NCBI RefSeq assembly: GCF_916858675.1 | Contig: NZ_CAKASM010000016.1 | Coordinates: 19,686-83,685, forward strand | Length of the DNA: 64,000 nt | Direction: 5' to 3' | DNA from: Sphingomonas sp. Leaf21 | GTDB taxonomy: Bacteria; Pseudomonadota; Alphaproteobacteria; Sphingomonadales; Sphingomonadaceae | Shown: positions 8,500-17,051 of the stretch, one piece after another | Numbering within the stretch: the first letter of the stretch is position 1 | Layout: the number at the start of each line of letters is the position of its first letter | The notes under the pieces: model-generated | The model's input: the letters and a program-made list of their open reading frames with translations, nothing else | What the model was told of the DNA's origin: nothing | Databases searched by the model: none | Program-made: the position numbers and the translations under genes

Positions 8500-9410
8500 G
8501 CCGCGACCTGGGCGTTCGCGGTGCGCTCCTCCAGCAGGCGGATGACGCTGGCGGTATTGGCATAGGGTTGATGGCTCTGCTGTCCGGTCAGGGTCAGATC
8601 GTCGGCGTCGGGACGACGCAGGATGCGGATCGGGCGGCCGGGCGTGTCGTCGATGAGCCCCATCAGGCGAAAGGCGTGCAGCCAATGGCCCATGGTGCGA
8701 TAGCCCCATTTCGCCTCGAACAGCTCGGCATTGCGCACCACGCTGTCGATATGATGGACCGGCGGCATGTGGTGCGGGTGATATTGGTGATAGGCGAGGC
8801 CGCCCTTGATCCAGGCGATCGGCACGCCCGCCCTGTCGACCAGCTTGCCGAAGTCGGTATCCTCGCCGCCATAGCCCGAATAGCGTTCGTCGAAGCCGCC
8901 CGTCGCCAGGAAGGTCGCGCGCCGCATCGCGAAGTTGAGCGACCAGAAGCAGCGATAGTCCGCGCACCGCTCGATCCCCTCGGGCGGTGGCCCGCGCCGA
9001 TCGGAATGGCGCACGGCGCGCGCGGCGAAGTCGTCATAGCGCCATTCGCCCTCGGTCGCGCCGCCGGGCAGGTACATCACCTCGCCCATCAGCAGCCCGT
9101 CCATCTCGTCCAGACAGCGGTCGTAATCGGCGAGGAGCGTCGGCGTCGGGATACAGTCCATGTCGAGGAAGACCAGCTTGTCGCCGATCGCCGCCTTCGC
9201 CGCCGCATTGCGCGCCTGCGCCAGTGGCAGGCGTGGCCCCGAGATCCGCATCTGCCGGACCGGAAAGGGCGCGTCGGGCAGGTCGTAGGTCTCGTCCTGG
9301 ATCACCGCGACGATCAGTTCGGCGGGGCGCAGCGTCTGACGGCTGAGCCCCAGCACGACGTTGCGCAGATGGTCGGGGCGGCCCCCGGCGAGAGTGACGA
9401 CCGAGATCAT
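8496..9410 (-). CDS. Family 2 glycosyltransferase with galactosyltransferase-like C-terminal region
   Basis: 304 residues. The N-terminus ISVVTLAGGRPDHLRN, the metal-binding LVFLDMDCIP at about residue 83, and GGFDERYSGYGGEDTDFG at about 175 match GT2 enzymes with a GT7-like C-terminal motif (GYGGEDxD), seen in galactosyl- and N-acetylgalactosaminyl-transferases. A His-rich stretch (YHQYHPHHMPP, about 210) follows and may add metal contacts. The start at 9410 overlaps the upstream gene by TCAT. The sugar transferred cannot be fixed from sequence alone. Confidence 0.85.
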   Translation of the reverse strand: MISVVTLAGGRPDHLRNVVLGLSRQTLRPAELIVAVIQDETYDLPDAPFPVRQMRISGPRLPLAQARNAAAKAAIGDKLVFLDMDCIPTPTLLADYDRCLDEMDGLLMGEVMYLPGGATEGEWRYDDFAARAVRHSDRRGPPPEGIERCADYRCFWSLNFAMRRATFLATGGFDERYSGYGGEDTDFGKLVDRAGVPIAWIKGGLAYHQYHPHHMPPVHHIDSVVRNAELFEAKWGYRTMGHWLHAFRLMGLIDDTPGRPIRILRRPDADDLTLTGQQSHQPYANTASVIRLLEERTANAQVAA

Positions 9411-10552
9411 GAATGCGCTCCGGCGGAATCGGGGGTGGGGGAACAATCGAGTTCGACCGGCCAGAGCCGCGCGGCCAGCGCCTCCAGCCAGTCGGCGGCG
9501 TCCTGTGCGGGACTGTCGGCGATCATCGCGCGCTGTGCGGCGGGGCGGTGCTGGTTGCGGGTTTCCGCCAGCGCGGCGGTCCAGCTCTGCGCCGAGGAGG
9601 GGAGGTGCGGCCGGACGCAGGCGACACCCGCCGCGGCCAGCGCCGCGGCCTTGCGATGCTGCTCGTCGAAATAGCGCCATTCGGGAATGGCGAGCCAGGG
9701 ACGTGCGGCGGCCAGGATCTGCTGGCAGGTGGTGTTGCCGGTCGAGGCGATGACCAGGTCGGCGGCGGCGACATGATCGGCCGCATTGTCGACCCAGCCG
9801 CGATGCTCGATATTGGCGGGCTCGGTCGCGTGCCAGTCGCGCACCACCGGACCGATGGTGATCCACCGCGCGCCCGGACGGCTGCGCGCACCGACGCCGA
9901 GCGGTGCCTGGGCAAAGCCGCCGCCACCCCCGCCCGACAGCACGAGGATGACCTCTTCCTCTGCGCCGACGCCGATCCGCTGGCGCGCCAGTTCGCGCTC
10001 GGGCACGCGGGTATCGACGCCCAGGCCGCCCGCGAAGCAGGTCTTGGCGCGCATGGCACCATCCCATTCGGGTTGGGCCAATGCCGCGTCGAACGCGGCG
10101 AGCAGCCCGGCGGCGCCGTCATAGGCCGCGCGGTGTCCCGGATCGCTCCGGTCGCCATGTTGCAACACCTTCACATGCGGCACCGAACAGATGCGCGCGA
10201 GTTGCGCGATCTCCGCCGACACGTCGCAGATCATCAGCGCGGGATCGGCACGGTCGAACCACCCCGCGATCACCGCCATGGCATGGCGAATGCCCGGCCA
10301 GCCGAGCGGTGCGCAGTGCAGCGTGTCCGGCGTCGGTACGGCGTCAAGCCCGCGCGCCTCCAGTCCGGTCGGCTCGAACAGGGAGGGGATGACGACCAGT
10401 TCGACCTGCGGCGGCAGCGGCGGGAAGATATCGTCGCGTGCGCAGAATATCGTGACCGGCCGCTCGGGGGGCAGCGCGTTCAGGATCGCGGCGCAGCGTT
10501 CGGCATGGCCGCGCCCCTGATGATGGACGAAATAGCCGAAGGGCCGGATCAT
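9407..10552 (-). CDS. MurG-like (GT28-type) glycosyltransferase
   Basis: 381 residues with two Rossmann-like halves. The N-terminus (GYFVHHQGRGHAERCAAI) resembles the GxGH loop of MurG and related GT-B transferases. A Gly-rich LSGGGGGGFAQ at about residue 215 starts the donor domain, and DLVIASTGNTTCQQILAAA at about 285 resembles the uracil-nucleotide binding part of MurG-like proteins. The C-terminal half has a DEQHRKAAALAAAGVA helix, also typical. The family often transfers sugars to lipid-linked acceptors, so this may act early in lipid-linked glycan assembly (inference). Both ends are coupled by 4-nt overlaps. Confidence 0.75.
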   Translation of the reverse strand: MIRPFGYFVHHQGRGHAERCAAILNALPPERPVTIFCARDDIFPPLPPQVELVVIPSLFEPTGLEARGLDAVPTPDTLHCAPLGWPGIRHAMAVIAGWFDRADPALMICDVSAEIAQLARICSVPHVKVLQHGDRSDPGHRAAYDGAAGLLAAFDAALAQPEWDGAMRAKTCFAGGLGVDTRVPERELARQRIGVGAEEEVILVLSGGGGGGFAQAPLGVGARSRPGARWITIGPVVRDWHATEPANIEHRGWVDNAADHVAAADLVIASTGNTTCQQILAAARPWLAIPEWRYFDEQHRKAAALAAAGVACVRPHLPSSAQSWTAALAETRNQHRPAAQRAMIADSPAQDAADWLEALAARLWPVELDCSPTPDSAGAHS

Positions 10553-12585
10553 GCCGCGCTGGCCTGGATGGCGCTCCGCACCGGGATCGCGGGCCGGGCA
10601 TCGGCCAGCCCAAGCCGCTCGAGCCCCTCCATCACGCCACGCGCATGACGGCCGGAAACCCGCATAAGCCCCTCTCGCGGGCCAAGCTCCGCCAGCTCGT
10701 CGCTGGCATTGCCGACGACGATGGCATGGCCACAGGCCTCCAGCATGTCGATGTCGTTGCCGCTGTCCCCGGCCGCGATGCACGCGCCGAGCGGCAGGTT
10801 GAGCCGCCGCGCATAGGCCGCCACCGCCGCCGCCTTGCCTCCCATCGGTGCCAGCACGTCGATCAGGCGGCCGTGCGAGAAGACGGTCTTGGCGGCCACG
10901 CCCTGTTCGGCCAGCGCGGCGCGCACCCGCATCGCGTCCTCGGCCGTCCCGAAAAAGCTGAGCTTGTGCGGCCCGGCGGTGTCACGCGGTTGCGGACGCA
11001 GGCGCAGCGGCTTCAGCGCGGCGACCACCGCCTTGCGATTCCATCCCTGATCCAGCCGTGCGGAAAAGTCGGGGCATTCGTGCCAGCCGCGCGGGCCCCT
11101 CAGCATGATGCGCGTGCCGACATCGGTGATGAAGGCGTCGGGCTCGGGCAGGCTCCACTGCGACAGGATCGCGCGCGCCATCGCAAAGGACCGGCCGGTC
11201 GCGACCACGAAGGGCAGGCCGCTCGCCCGTCGCCATTCGGCAAAGCCGTGCGCGCCGACCGCGCAACCGGTCAGCGTATGGTCGATATCGCTCGCCAGCA
11301 GTCCGGGCGCGCGTGGCAGCCGCGCGTAGAGCGCGACCGACTCCGCCGCGTACCGGCGCCAGTCATAGCGCGCCGCGCCCGACCGTCCGGCTTCGCTCAT
11401 CCGGGCATGGCGTTCGGGGGTCGTCAGGATGGCCAGGCACGCCTCGGCGATCTCGCTTTCGTCGGTCGGTTCGACCAGCAGGCCATGGCCGAGCGCCGCG
11501 ACGATCTCGCTGGGGCCGCCATGTCGCGTCGCGACGACCGGCACGCCCGCCGCCGCCGCCTCGATGAGCGTCAGGCCGAAGGGCTCGTGGAGCGCGGCGT
11601 TGACGAAGACGCCACCGTTCGCCGCGCGGTCGTAGAGCGCCGAGACGTCATGCCCGTCATGCTCGGGCGGCAGGGCGAAGCGGCCGCGAAGCGCGGGGCT
11701 TTCCGCCAGGGCCATGAGCTCGGCGAGAACCGTGCGTTCCTCGGGCGATCCGGGGCCGTCATGCTGCCCCGCCAGGATCACCAGATTGGCGGCCTCGCGC
11801 AGCGCCGAGGACGCGGCATAGGCGCGGGCGAGCGCACCGAGATTCTTCTTGGCGACGGGGCGGGCGATCGCCAGTACGATCGGCTTGGTCGGGTCTGCCA
11901 GCGTGGCATCGAGCCGTTCGGACAGTGACGGGCGGCTGACCGGGGTGGCGTCACGGCTCGGCACGCCCGGCGGAATGCAATGGATGCGGCCCGTCACCGG
12001 CGCGGCATAGGCATGGACCTGTCGCTCCGCCTCGTCACGGGTCGAGACGATGATCGCATCGGCACCCGCGATCGCGCTGCGCTCGGCGGCGATCCGGCCG
12101 TCCAGCGCGGGACAGTCGCCCTGATGCTTGCGCTTGTCGATACCCAGCGCATGCGGGGTGTAGACGAAGGGGACGGCAAAGCGCCGCCGCGCCTCGGCGG
12201 CGACGGCGGCGGCGTCGGAAAAATGGGCATGGATCACGTCGGGCAGGCGCGGCAGCCGTTCCAGATGCGCGCAAAAGGCCTCCGTGAAGGCCGAGAGGTC
12301 GTCCGCCAGCGCTTCCTTTTCGAGATAGCGCCGATCGCGCGTCGCGATCCGGTCGATCGTCAGCCTGGGCGACAATCGCTCGCTGATCAGGCCGTGTTCG
12401 GGGGCAAGGCCGTCGTCCTCGAACAGGCGGGTGACGACGGATACTTGATCGGTATCAATATTGGCGGCCTGGGCGAATGCTGCATCGAGAATATAGGCGA
12501 TATGGCCGCCCGTATCGGCGGTAATGCCATAATGGACAGGCGGCGATTTGAGGCAGCCACCCAGTGCCAGATGCAGAATGAACAA
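10549..12585 (-). CDS. Sucrose-phosphate-synthase-like glycosyltransferase fused to HAD phosphatase
   Basis: A 678-residue bifunctional protein that heads the glycan operon. Residues 1-420 form a GT4 GT-B domain like sucrose-phosphate synthase: the N-terminal TADTGGHIAY acceptor loop, HAHFSDAAAVA, ARPVAKKNL, and the LHEPFGLTLIEA donor-phosphate block. Residues about 428-660 form a HAD-IIB phosphatase like sucrose-phosphatase: nucleophile block SDIDHTL (D433, D435), the Thr/Ser block VVATGRS, a Lys near 584 and GDSGNDIDML near 606. All catalytic acids are present, so the fusion could make a sugar phosphate and dephosphorylate it. Sucrose, mannosylfructose or a related disaccharide are possible products. 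The cluster around it argues for use as a building block or acceptor, not only as an osmolyte. Confidence 0.85.
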   Translation of the reverse strand: MFILHLALGGCLKSPPVHYGITADTGGHIAYILDAAFAQAANIDTDQVSVVTRLFEDDGLAPEHGLISERLSPRLTIDRIATRDRRYLEKEALADDLSAFTEAFCAHLERLPRLPDVIHAHFSDAAAVAAEARRRFAVPFVYTPHALGIDKRKHQGDCPALDGRIAAERSAIAGADAIIVSTRDEAERQVHAYAAPVTGRIHCIPPGVPSRDATPVSRPSLSERLDATLADPTKPIVLAIARPVAKKNLGALARAYAASSALREAANLVILAGQHDGPGSPEERTVLAELMALAESPALRGRFALPPEHDGHDVSALYDRAANGGVFVNAALHEPFGLTLIEAAAAGVPVVATRHGGPSEIVAALGHGLLVEPTDESEIAEACLAILTTPERHARMSEAGRSGAARYDWRRYAAESVALYARLPRAPGLLASDIDHTLTGCAVGAHGFAEWRRASGLPFVVATGRSFAMARAILSQWSLPEPDAFITDVGTRIMLRGPRGWHECPDFSARLDQGWNRKAVVAALKPLRLRPQPRDTAGPHKLSFFGTAEDAMRVRAALAEQGVAAKTVFSHGRLIDVLAPMGGKAAAVAAYARRLNLPLGACIAAGDSGNDIDMLEACGHAIVVGNASDELAELGPREGLMRVSGRHARGVMEGLERLGLADARPAIPVRSAIQASAA

Positions 12586-12757
12586 TCTCGCCCCTTTCGT
12601 TGTGGAGCAAGAACGTTAGTAATATTGATTAGCTCCCAAGGCTTTGGGCGAATTGTCGGGATATGCCCACAGACACGATTTTCGCGCTCGACTCTTGATC
12701 TTTGTCAAGATTTGGACGGGCCCAATCGGGCGGCGAACGTTACGCGGGTCCATCCCT
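12586..12757 (-). promoter_or_regulatory. Probable promoter region of the six-gene glycan operon
   Basis: This stretch between the start of the SPS-like gene and the 3' end of the fucosidase gene is clearly more AT-rich than its surroundings (about 12590-12720). It contains an inverted repeat TCTTGA/TCAAGA with a 6-nt loop (12693-12698 and 12705-12710), a candidate operator. No confident -35/-10 pair could be set. Confidence 0.35.
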
Positions 12758-12783
12758 CCCTCTCCCCTGCCGGGGGGAGAGGG
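12758..12783. repeat. Intergenic hairpin, CCCTCTCCCC/GGGGAGAGGG
   Basis: Perfect 10-bp arms (12758-12767 and 12774-12783) around TGCCGG. The same stem with loop TGTCCA recurs at 46525-46550, so this is a dispersed repeat and not a one-off terminator. It lies just past the stop of the fucosidase gene and may also end that transcript. Confidence 0.7.
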
Positions 12784-12804
12784 ATAAAGGGAAATGCGCC
12801 CGTC

Positions 12805-14715
12805 CTATCGCTTGGTGAACCCGCCAATCCCCGCGATGGCCAGCTTGGCGGCGGGCTTGGACATTTCCGCGAAGGTCAGCCGCAGATAGCGGACCGGGCG
12901 AACGCTGGTGAAGGGCAGGCGCTGGGTCGACAGCGCATAGGCGATGTTGGAGAACTCGCCCGCGCCCGCCGGGGTCCAGCTCTTTCCGTCGACGCTGGTC
13001 TCCGCGACATATCCGCGCGGCGGGGCGGCATCGATCATCACCTGGCGCGACGGCGTCAGGCTGAAGCCAGCCACGTCCTGGACCTGGCCCATGTCGACCG
13101 TGACGCTGGCGGGCTTGCCGGGCGTCGGCGCGGGCTGGACCCAGATGGTCTTGGCGTCGTTGTCGAGCAGCTTCTCGGCATCCGGTGCGCTGGCCGACAC
13201 GATATGCCAGCCGCGCGTGTCCATGACCGTCGGGTCGCTCGACACGATGGCGGGGACGGGGACCGGGGCGACGCTGCGGAAGAGCGAGACCTCGCTGATC
13301 GCCGGACAGACGGGTGCGTCGACGATGCGCAGGCGGATGCGCCGCGCGGTGACGGGGGCCGGCAGGCGGATGATCCGCTGCGCGCTGATGCATTCATGCT
13401 CGGCGAGCTGCTGCCACTGGCCGTTCACCTCGGCATCGACCGCGAAGCGCGTGACCCGGACGCCGAGCGGCAGATATTCGCGGATGCGGATCAGGTCGAA
13501 GGCGCGCCCCGGCGGCAGGTCGAGCGTCAGGCTGGGCGTGGTCACACCGTCGGGCGCGGACCAGTAGGTGTCGCGCTGGCCGTCCAGCACCTTGGCAGGC
13601 TCGAACCCCTTGCCGCGCACATGGCTGGCGCTGGCGACCGATCCTTGCGCCAGGTCGGTCGCGAAGCTGGCGCGGATCGCGTCGCCGAAGCTCTTCAGGA
13701 TCTTCACGTCCTGATCGGGAATGCGCCCGCGCCGGTCCGGCGGCAGGTTGAGGTTCATGTTGGTGCCGCGCGCGACCGAGGTGTCGAAATAGCCGACCAG
13801 ATTTTCCGGGCTGCGGACCTTGGAGTCCTCGTCGGCATGATAGAACCAGCCGGGCCGGATCGACGTGTTGGTCTCGGCAGGCCACCACAGCGCCGCGCCA
13901 CGCACGCCCGAATTGCCCTCCGACTGGACGTAAGGGTGGTCGGGCATGGTCGGCCAGCAGGGATCGCCCGCGATACCGTCCTCATTGCCCACCCAGCGGA
14001 TATCCGCGCCGAGCGGATCGAAGGTGCAGGCCATGGGCTGATGCTGGTGGACCAGTGCGATGATCGAGGGCCAGTTATAGTATTTGGGCGCATCGATCTG
14101 CCGCGTCTCGCGCGCCCCGCCATAATAGCCGTCACCACCATTGGCGCCGTCGAACCAGAATTCGAATAGCTCGCCATAGCCGGTGCCCAGCTCGACCACC
14201 TGCTTGCGGAAATAGTCGACATAGGCGGGCCGCCCATATTGCGGGTGGTTGCGGTCCCAGGGCGAAAGATAGATGCCGAACGCCATACCGGCGCGCTTGC
14301 ATGCGTCCGACATCTCCCGGACGATATCGCCCTGGCCGTCCTTGTACGGCGAGTTGCGGATGCAATGCTCGGTCAGCCTGGTTGGCCAGAGGCAAAAGCC
14401 GTCATGATGCTTCGCCGTCAGGATGATGCCCTTGAGGTTCCCCGCCTTGGCCGCCGCGACGATCTGGTCGGCGCTGAAGTCGGTGGGGTTGAACATCTTG
14501 GGGTCTTCGTCGCCATAGCCCCATTCCTTGTCGGTGAAGGTGTTCATCGCGAAGTGGATGAAGGCATATTGCTCGCGCTGGTGCCAGCGCCACTGACGCG
14601 CCGACGGCACCGCGCCATATGGGGCGGGCGCACCGCTCCCGGCTTTCGCGAAGGCAGGCGTGGCGGACGCGGCAAGACCGGTGGCGAGGACGGCGCGGCG
14701 GGAGAAATCGATCAT
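12805..14715 (-). CDS. GH29 alpha-L-fucosidase with C-terminal discoidin-like domain
   Basis: 636 residues. The N-terminus has a Tat-type signal (FSRRAVLATG, cleavage near AFA), so it is exported folded. The catalytic (beta/alpha)8 barrel spans about 35-370: AFIHFAMNTFTDKEWG, LTAKHHDGFCLWP, and FEFWFDGANGG, whose D189 is the GH29 nucleophile. A beta-sandwich resembling F5/8-type carbohydrate-binding modules lies at about 390-510, followed by a second one to the C-terminus. GH29 removes alpha-linked fucose; subfamily (alpha-1,3/4 or broad) cannot be fixed. It is the last gene of the five-enzyme operon, 23 nt after GH92. It would take core or antennal fucose from N-glycans. Confidence 0.92.
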   Translation of the reverse strand: MIDFSRRAVLATGLAASATPAFAKAGSGAPAPYGAVPSARQWRWHQREQYAFIHFAMNTFTDKEWGYGDEDPKMFNPTDFSADQIVAAAKAGNLKGIILTAKHHDGFCLWPTRLTEHCIRNSPYKDGQGDIVREMSDACKRAGMAFGIYLSPWDRNHPQYGRPAYVDYFRKQVVELGTGYGELFEFWFDGANGGDGYYGGARETRQIDAPKYYNWPSIIALVHQHQPMACTFDPLGADIRWVGNEDGIAGDPCWPTMPDHPYVQSEGNSGVRGAALWWPAETNTSIRPGWFYHADEDSKVRSPENLVGYFDTSVARGTNMNLNLPPDRRGRIPDQDVKILKSFGDAIRASFATDLAQGSVASASHVRGKGFEPAKVLDGQRDTYWSAPDGVTTPSLTLDLPPGRAFDLIRIREYLPLGVRVTRFAVDAEVNGQWQQLAEHECISAQRIIRLPAPVTARRIRLRIVDAPVCPAISEVSLFRSVAPVPVPAIVSSDPTVMDTRGWHIVSASAPDAEKLLDNDAKTIWVQPAPTPGKPASVTVDMGQVQDVAGFSLTPSRQVMIDAAPPRGYVAETSVDGKSWTPAGAGEFSNIAYALSTQRLPFTSVRPVRYLRLTFAEMSKPAAKLAIAGIGGFTKR

Positions 14716-14738
14716 CTTCAGGGCGGCTCCGGGTGGGA

Positions 14739-17051
14739 TCAGGCGGGCTGGCGGTCGAAGGAGGGCGGGCGGTCCTTCGGATCGCGGCCAAAGGCGGGAT
14801 TGGGCTGCGCACCCATGGTGAAGGAGAGGGTGCCGCCCTTCGACAGGGTGGCATGGTCGATCCAGCTCTTCGTCCAGGGACGACCGTTCCAGCGCACCGC
14901 CTGGATATAGGGCGTCGCCGGGCCATTGCCGCTGGCCTCGACGGTCAGCGTCCGGTTGCCACCGACCGTCACCTGCGCCCGCTCGAACAGCGGGCCGCCG
15001 AAGACATAGGCGCCGCTGACCGGGTCGACCGGATAGAAGCCGAGCGAGGAGAACAGGAACCATGCGCTCATCTGGCCGCAATCGTCATTGCCGATGATGC
15101 CGTCGGGTGCGTTCTTGTACATCTCGGTCAGCAGGCGGCGGACCATCCGCTGGGTTTTCCAAGGCGCGCCGACATAGGCATAGAGATAGGCCGCATGTTG
15201 GTCCGGCTCGTTCCCATGCGCATATTGGCCGACCAGCCCCGAAATGTCGGGCGGTGCGTTCTTGGGAAGCGTCGACGGCGCGCTGAACAACTCGTCCAGC
15301 TTCGCCTCGAACTTTGCGTCGCCGCCCATGTGGCGGATCAGGCCATAGACGTCATGCTGGTTGAGGAAGGTCGCCTGCCAGCCATTGGCCTCGGTATAGT
15401 CGCGCCACCACGGCTTGGGCATGTGCCCGAGCTGGATCGGATCGTAATCCTTCCACCAGCTGCCGTCGTTGAAGCGCGGACGCGCGAAGCCGATCGAGGC
15501 ATCGATGACGTTGCGCCAGTTGCCCGAACGCTTGAGCAGCCGGTCGGCCTCCGCGCTCTTCCCCACCTTGCGCGCGATGTGCGACGCGGCCCAATCGTCA
15601 TAGGCATATTCCTGGGTCCGGCTGACGCTTTCGAACCAGATGTCGGCGGGGACATAGCCCTTGGCGTCGTACAGGTCGCGGCCCTTGCTGTTATCGAGGT
15701 CGGGCGCGGAAAAGTCGAAGCTGCGCCTGGCGATGCCGGGCCAGGCGGCGGCATAGTCGGCGGGAATGCCCTTCACCATCGCCTCGGCCATGATCGGCGT
15801 GCCGTGCCAGCCGATCATCACGCCGGTTTCCTTGCCCTGGAGCGTCCAGACCGGCGGGCCGTACAGGCTCTGCCGGGTCTGACGGATCACGTCGTCGATC
15901 AGCTTCTTGGCCTGGGCGGGCTGCGTCAGGATCAGCCAGGGATGGAAGGCCCGGTAGGTATCCCAGGTGGAATAGGTGCTATAGGCGAACTGACCGGCGG
16001 GCAGGGTATGGACCTGTCCGTCCATGCCGACATAGCGCCCGTCCACATCCGAGAAGAGCGTCGGGGCGATCAGCGTGTGATAATTGGCGGAGGCCATGAT
16101 GACCTGCTGGTCGGGGGTGCCCCCCTCGACCCGAACGCCGCCCAGCGCGCTTGCCCAGCGCCGCTGCGCCGTCTCCAGCACGCGGCCAAAGTCCCAGTGC
16201 GACGCCTCGGCGGCCAGATTGGCCTTCGCCCCAGCCACATCGACCGCCGAGATGCCGCAGCGGACGAGGAGGGGTGCATCGCCCAGTTCGTCGAAGAACA
16301 GCGCGGCCTTCAGGCGGTTGCCCTTTATCGCGTTGCCATTCGCCGGTGTGTCGTTGTCGCCGTAAAGCTGGATCCGGCTCGGCTTCTTCGACAATTGCAT
16401 CGCGAAGAAGATCCGCCGCCCCTTGGCCCAGCGAAAGACGCGGCGCGTGCCGGTGATCGTGCCGTCGGGCTCGACGGTCATCTCGGCATCGGTAATCAGG
16501 GGTTTTTCGTCGGTCTTGTCGAGGACCAGATGCGACAGGTCGATCAGGACATGGCCCGGCCCCCTGGGAAAGGTATAGCGGTGCCAGCCGGTCCGCTCGG
16601 TCGCGGTCAGTTCGGCGAGAACGCCGGACTCCAGCTTCACCCGGTAATAGCCGGGCTGGGCCATCTCGTCCGAATAACGCTGGCGATAGCCCGCATCCGG
16701 GTCGGACAGCGGCCCCGGAACCAGCTTCAGCTTGCCGCGCGTCGGCACCACCAGCACGTCGAGCATGTCGCCGATGCCCGTGCCCGACAGATGCGTATGG
16801 CTGAACCCCATGATCGAGCCATCGCCATGATGATAGCCCGAACAGGTGTCCCAGCGCTCGACATCGGTATCGGGGCTCAACTGCACCATGCCGAAGGGCA
16901 GGACCGCACCGGGATAGGTATGCCCGTCGCCGCCCGTGCCGACGAACAGATTCGGTCGGGTCGGCAGGGCGGGCAGGCTGGCCATCACGCCGCGAATGGG
17001 AAGCGCGGCGAGCGCCGTTCCGGCGAGGAGCGAGCGGCGGCTCAGGATCAT
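14739..17051 (-). CDS. GH92 alpha-mannosidase
   Basis: 770 residues. A twin-arginine signal (LSRRSLLAG) ends near VMA. GH92 enzymes are calcium-dependent inverting exo-alpha-mannosidases, mostly alpha-1,2 but also alpha-1,3 and others. The family landmarks are seen in order: NLFVGTGGDGHTYPGAVLPF at about residue 33, MGFSHTHLSGTGIGD at about 80, YSTYSTWDTYRAFHP at about 355, and GNDDCGQMSAWFLFSSLGFY at about 660. This length and arrangement are normal. The start overlaps the stop of the GH125 gene by TCAT (17048-17051). Expected role: removing alpha-linked mannose from high-mannose or trimmed N-glycans before GH125 and the beta-mannosidase. Confidence 0.94.
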   Translation of the reverse strand: MILSRRSLLAGTALAALPIRGVMASLPALPTRPNLFVGTGGDGHTYPGAVLPFGMVQLSPDTDVERWDTCSGYHHGDGSIMGFSHTHLSGTGIGDMLDVLVVPTRGKLKLVPGPLSDPDAGYRQRYSDEMAQPGYYRVKLESGVLAELTATERTGWHRYTFPRGPGHVLIDLSHLVLDKTDEKPLITDAEMTVEPDGTITGTRRVFRWAKGRRIFFAMQLSKKPSRIQLYGDNDTPANGNAIKGNRLKAALFFDELGDAPLLVRCGISAVDVAGAKANLAAEASHWDFGRVLETAQRRWASALGGVRVEGGTPDQQVIMASANYHTLIAPTLFSDVDGRYVGMDGQVHTLPAGQFAYSTYSTWDTYRAFHPWLILTQPAQAKKLIDDVIRQTRQSLYGPPVWTLQGKETGVMIGWHGTPIMAEAMVKGIPADYAAAWPGIARRSFDFSAPDLDNSKGRDLYDAKGYVPADIWFESVSRTQEYAYDDWAASHIARKVGKSAEADRLLKRSGNWRNVIDASIGFARPRFNDGSWWKDYDPIQLGHMPKPWWRDYTEANGWQATFLNQHDVYGLIRHMGGDAKFEAKLDELFSAPSTLPKNAPPDISGLVGQYAHGNEPDQHAAYLYAYVGAPWKTQRMVRRLLTEMYKNAPDGIIGNDDCGQMSAWFLFSSLGFYPVDPVSGAYVFGGPLFERAQVTVGGNRTLTVEASGNGPATPYIQAVRWNGRPWTKSWIDHATLSKGGTLSFTMGAQPNPAFGRDPKDRPPSFDRQPA

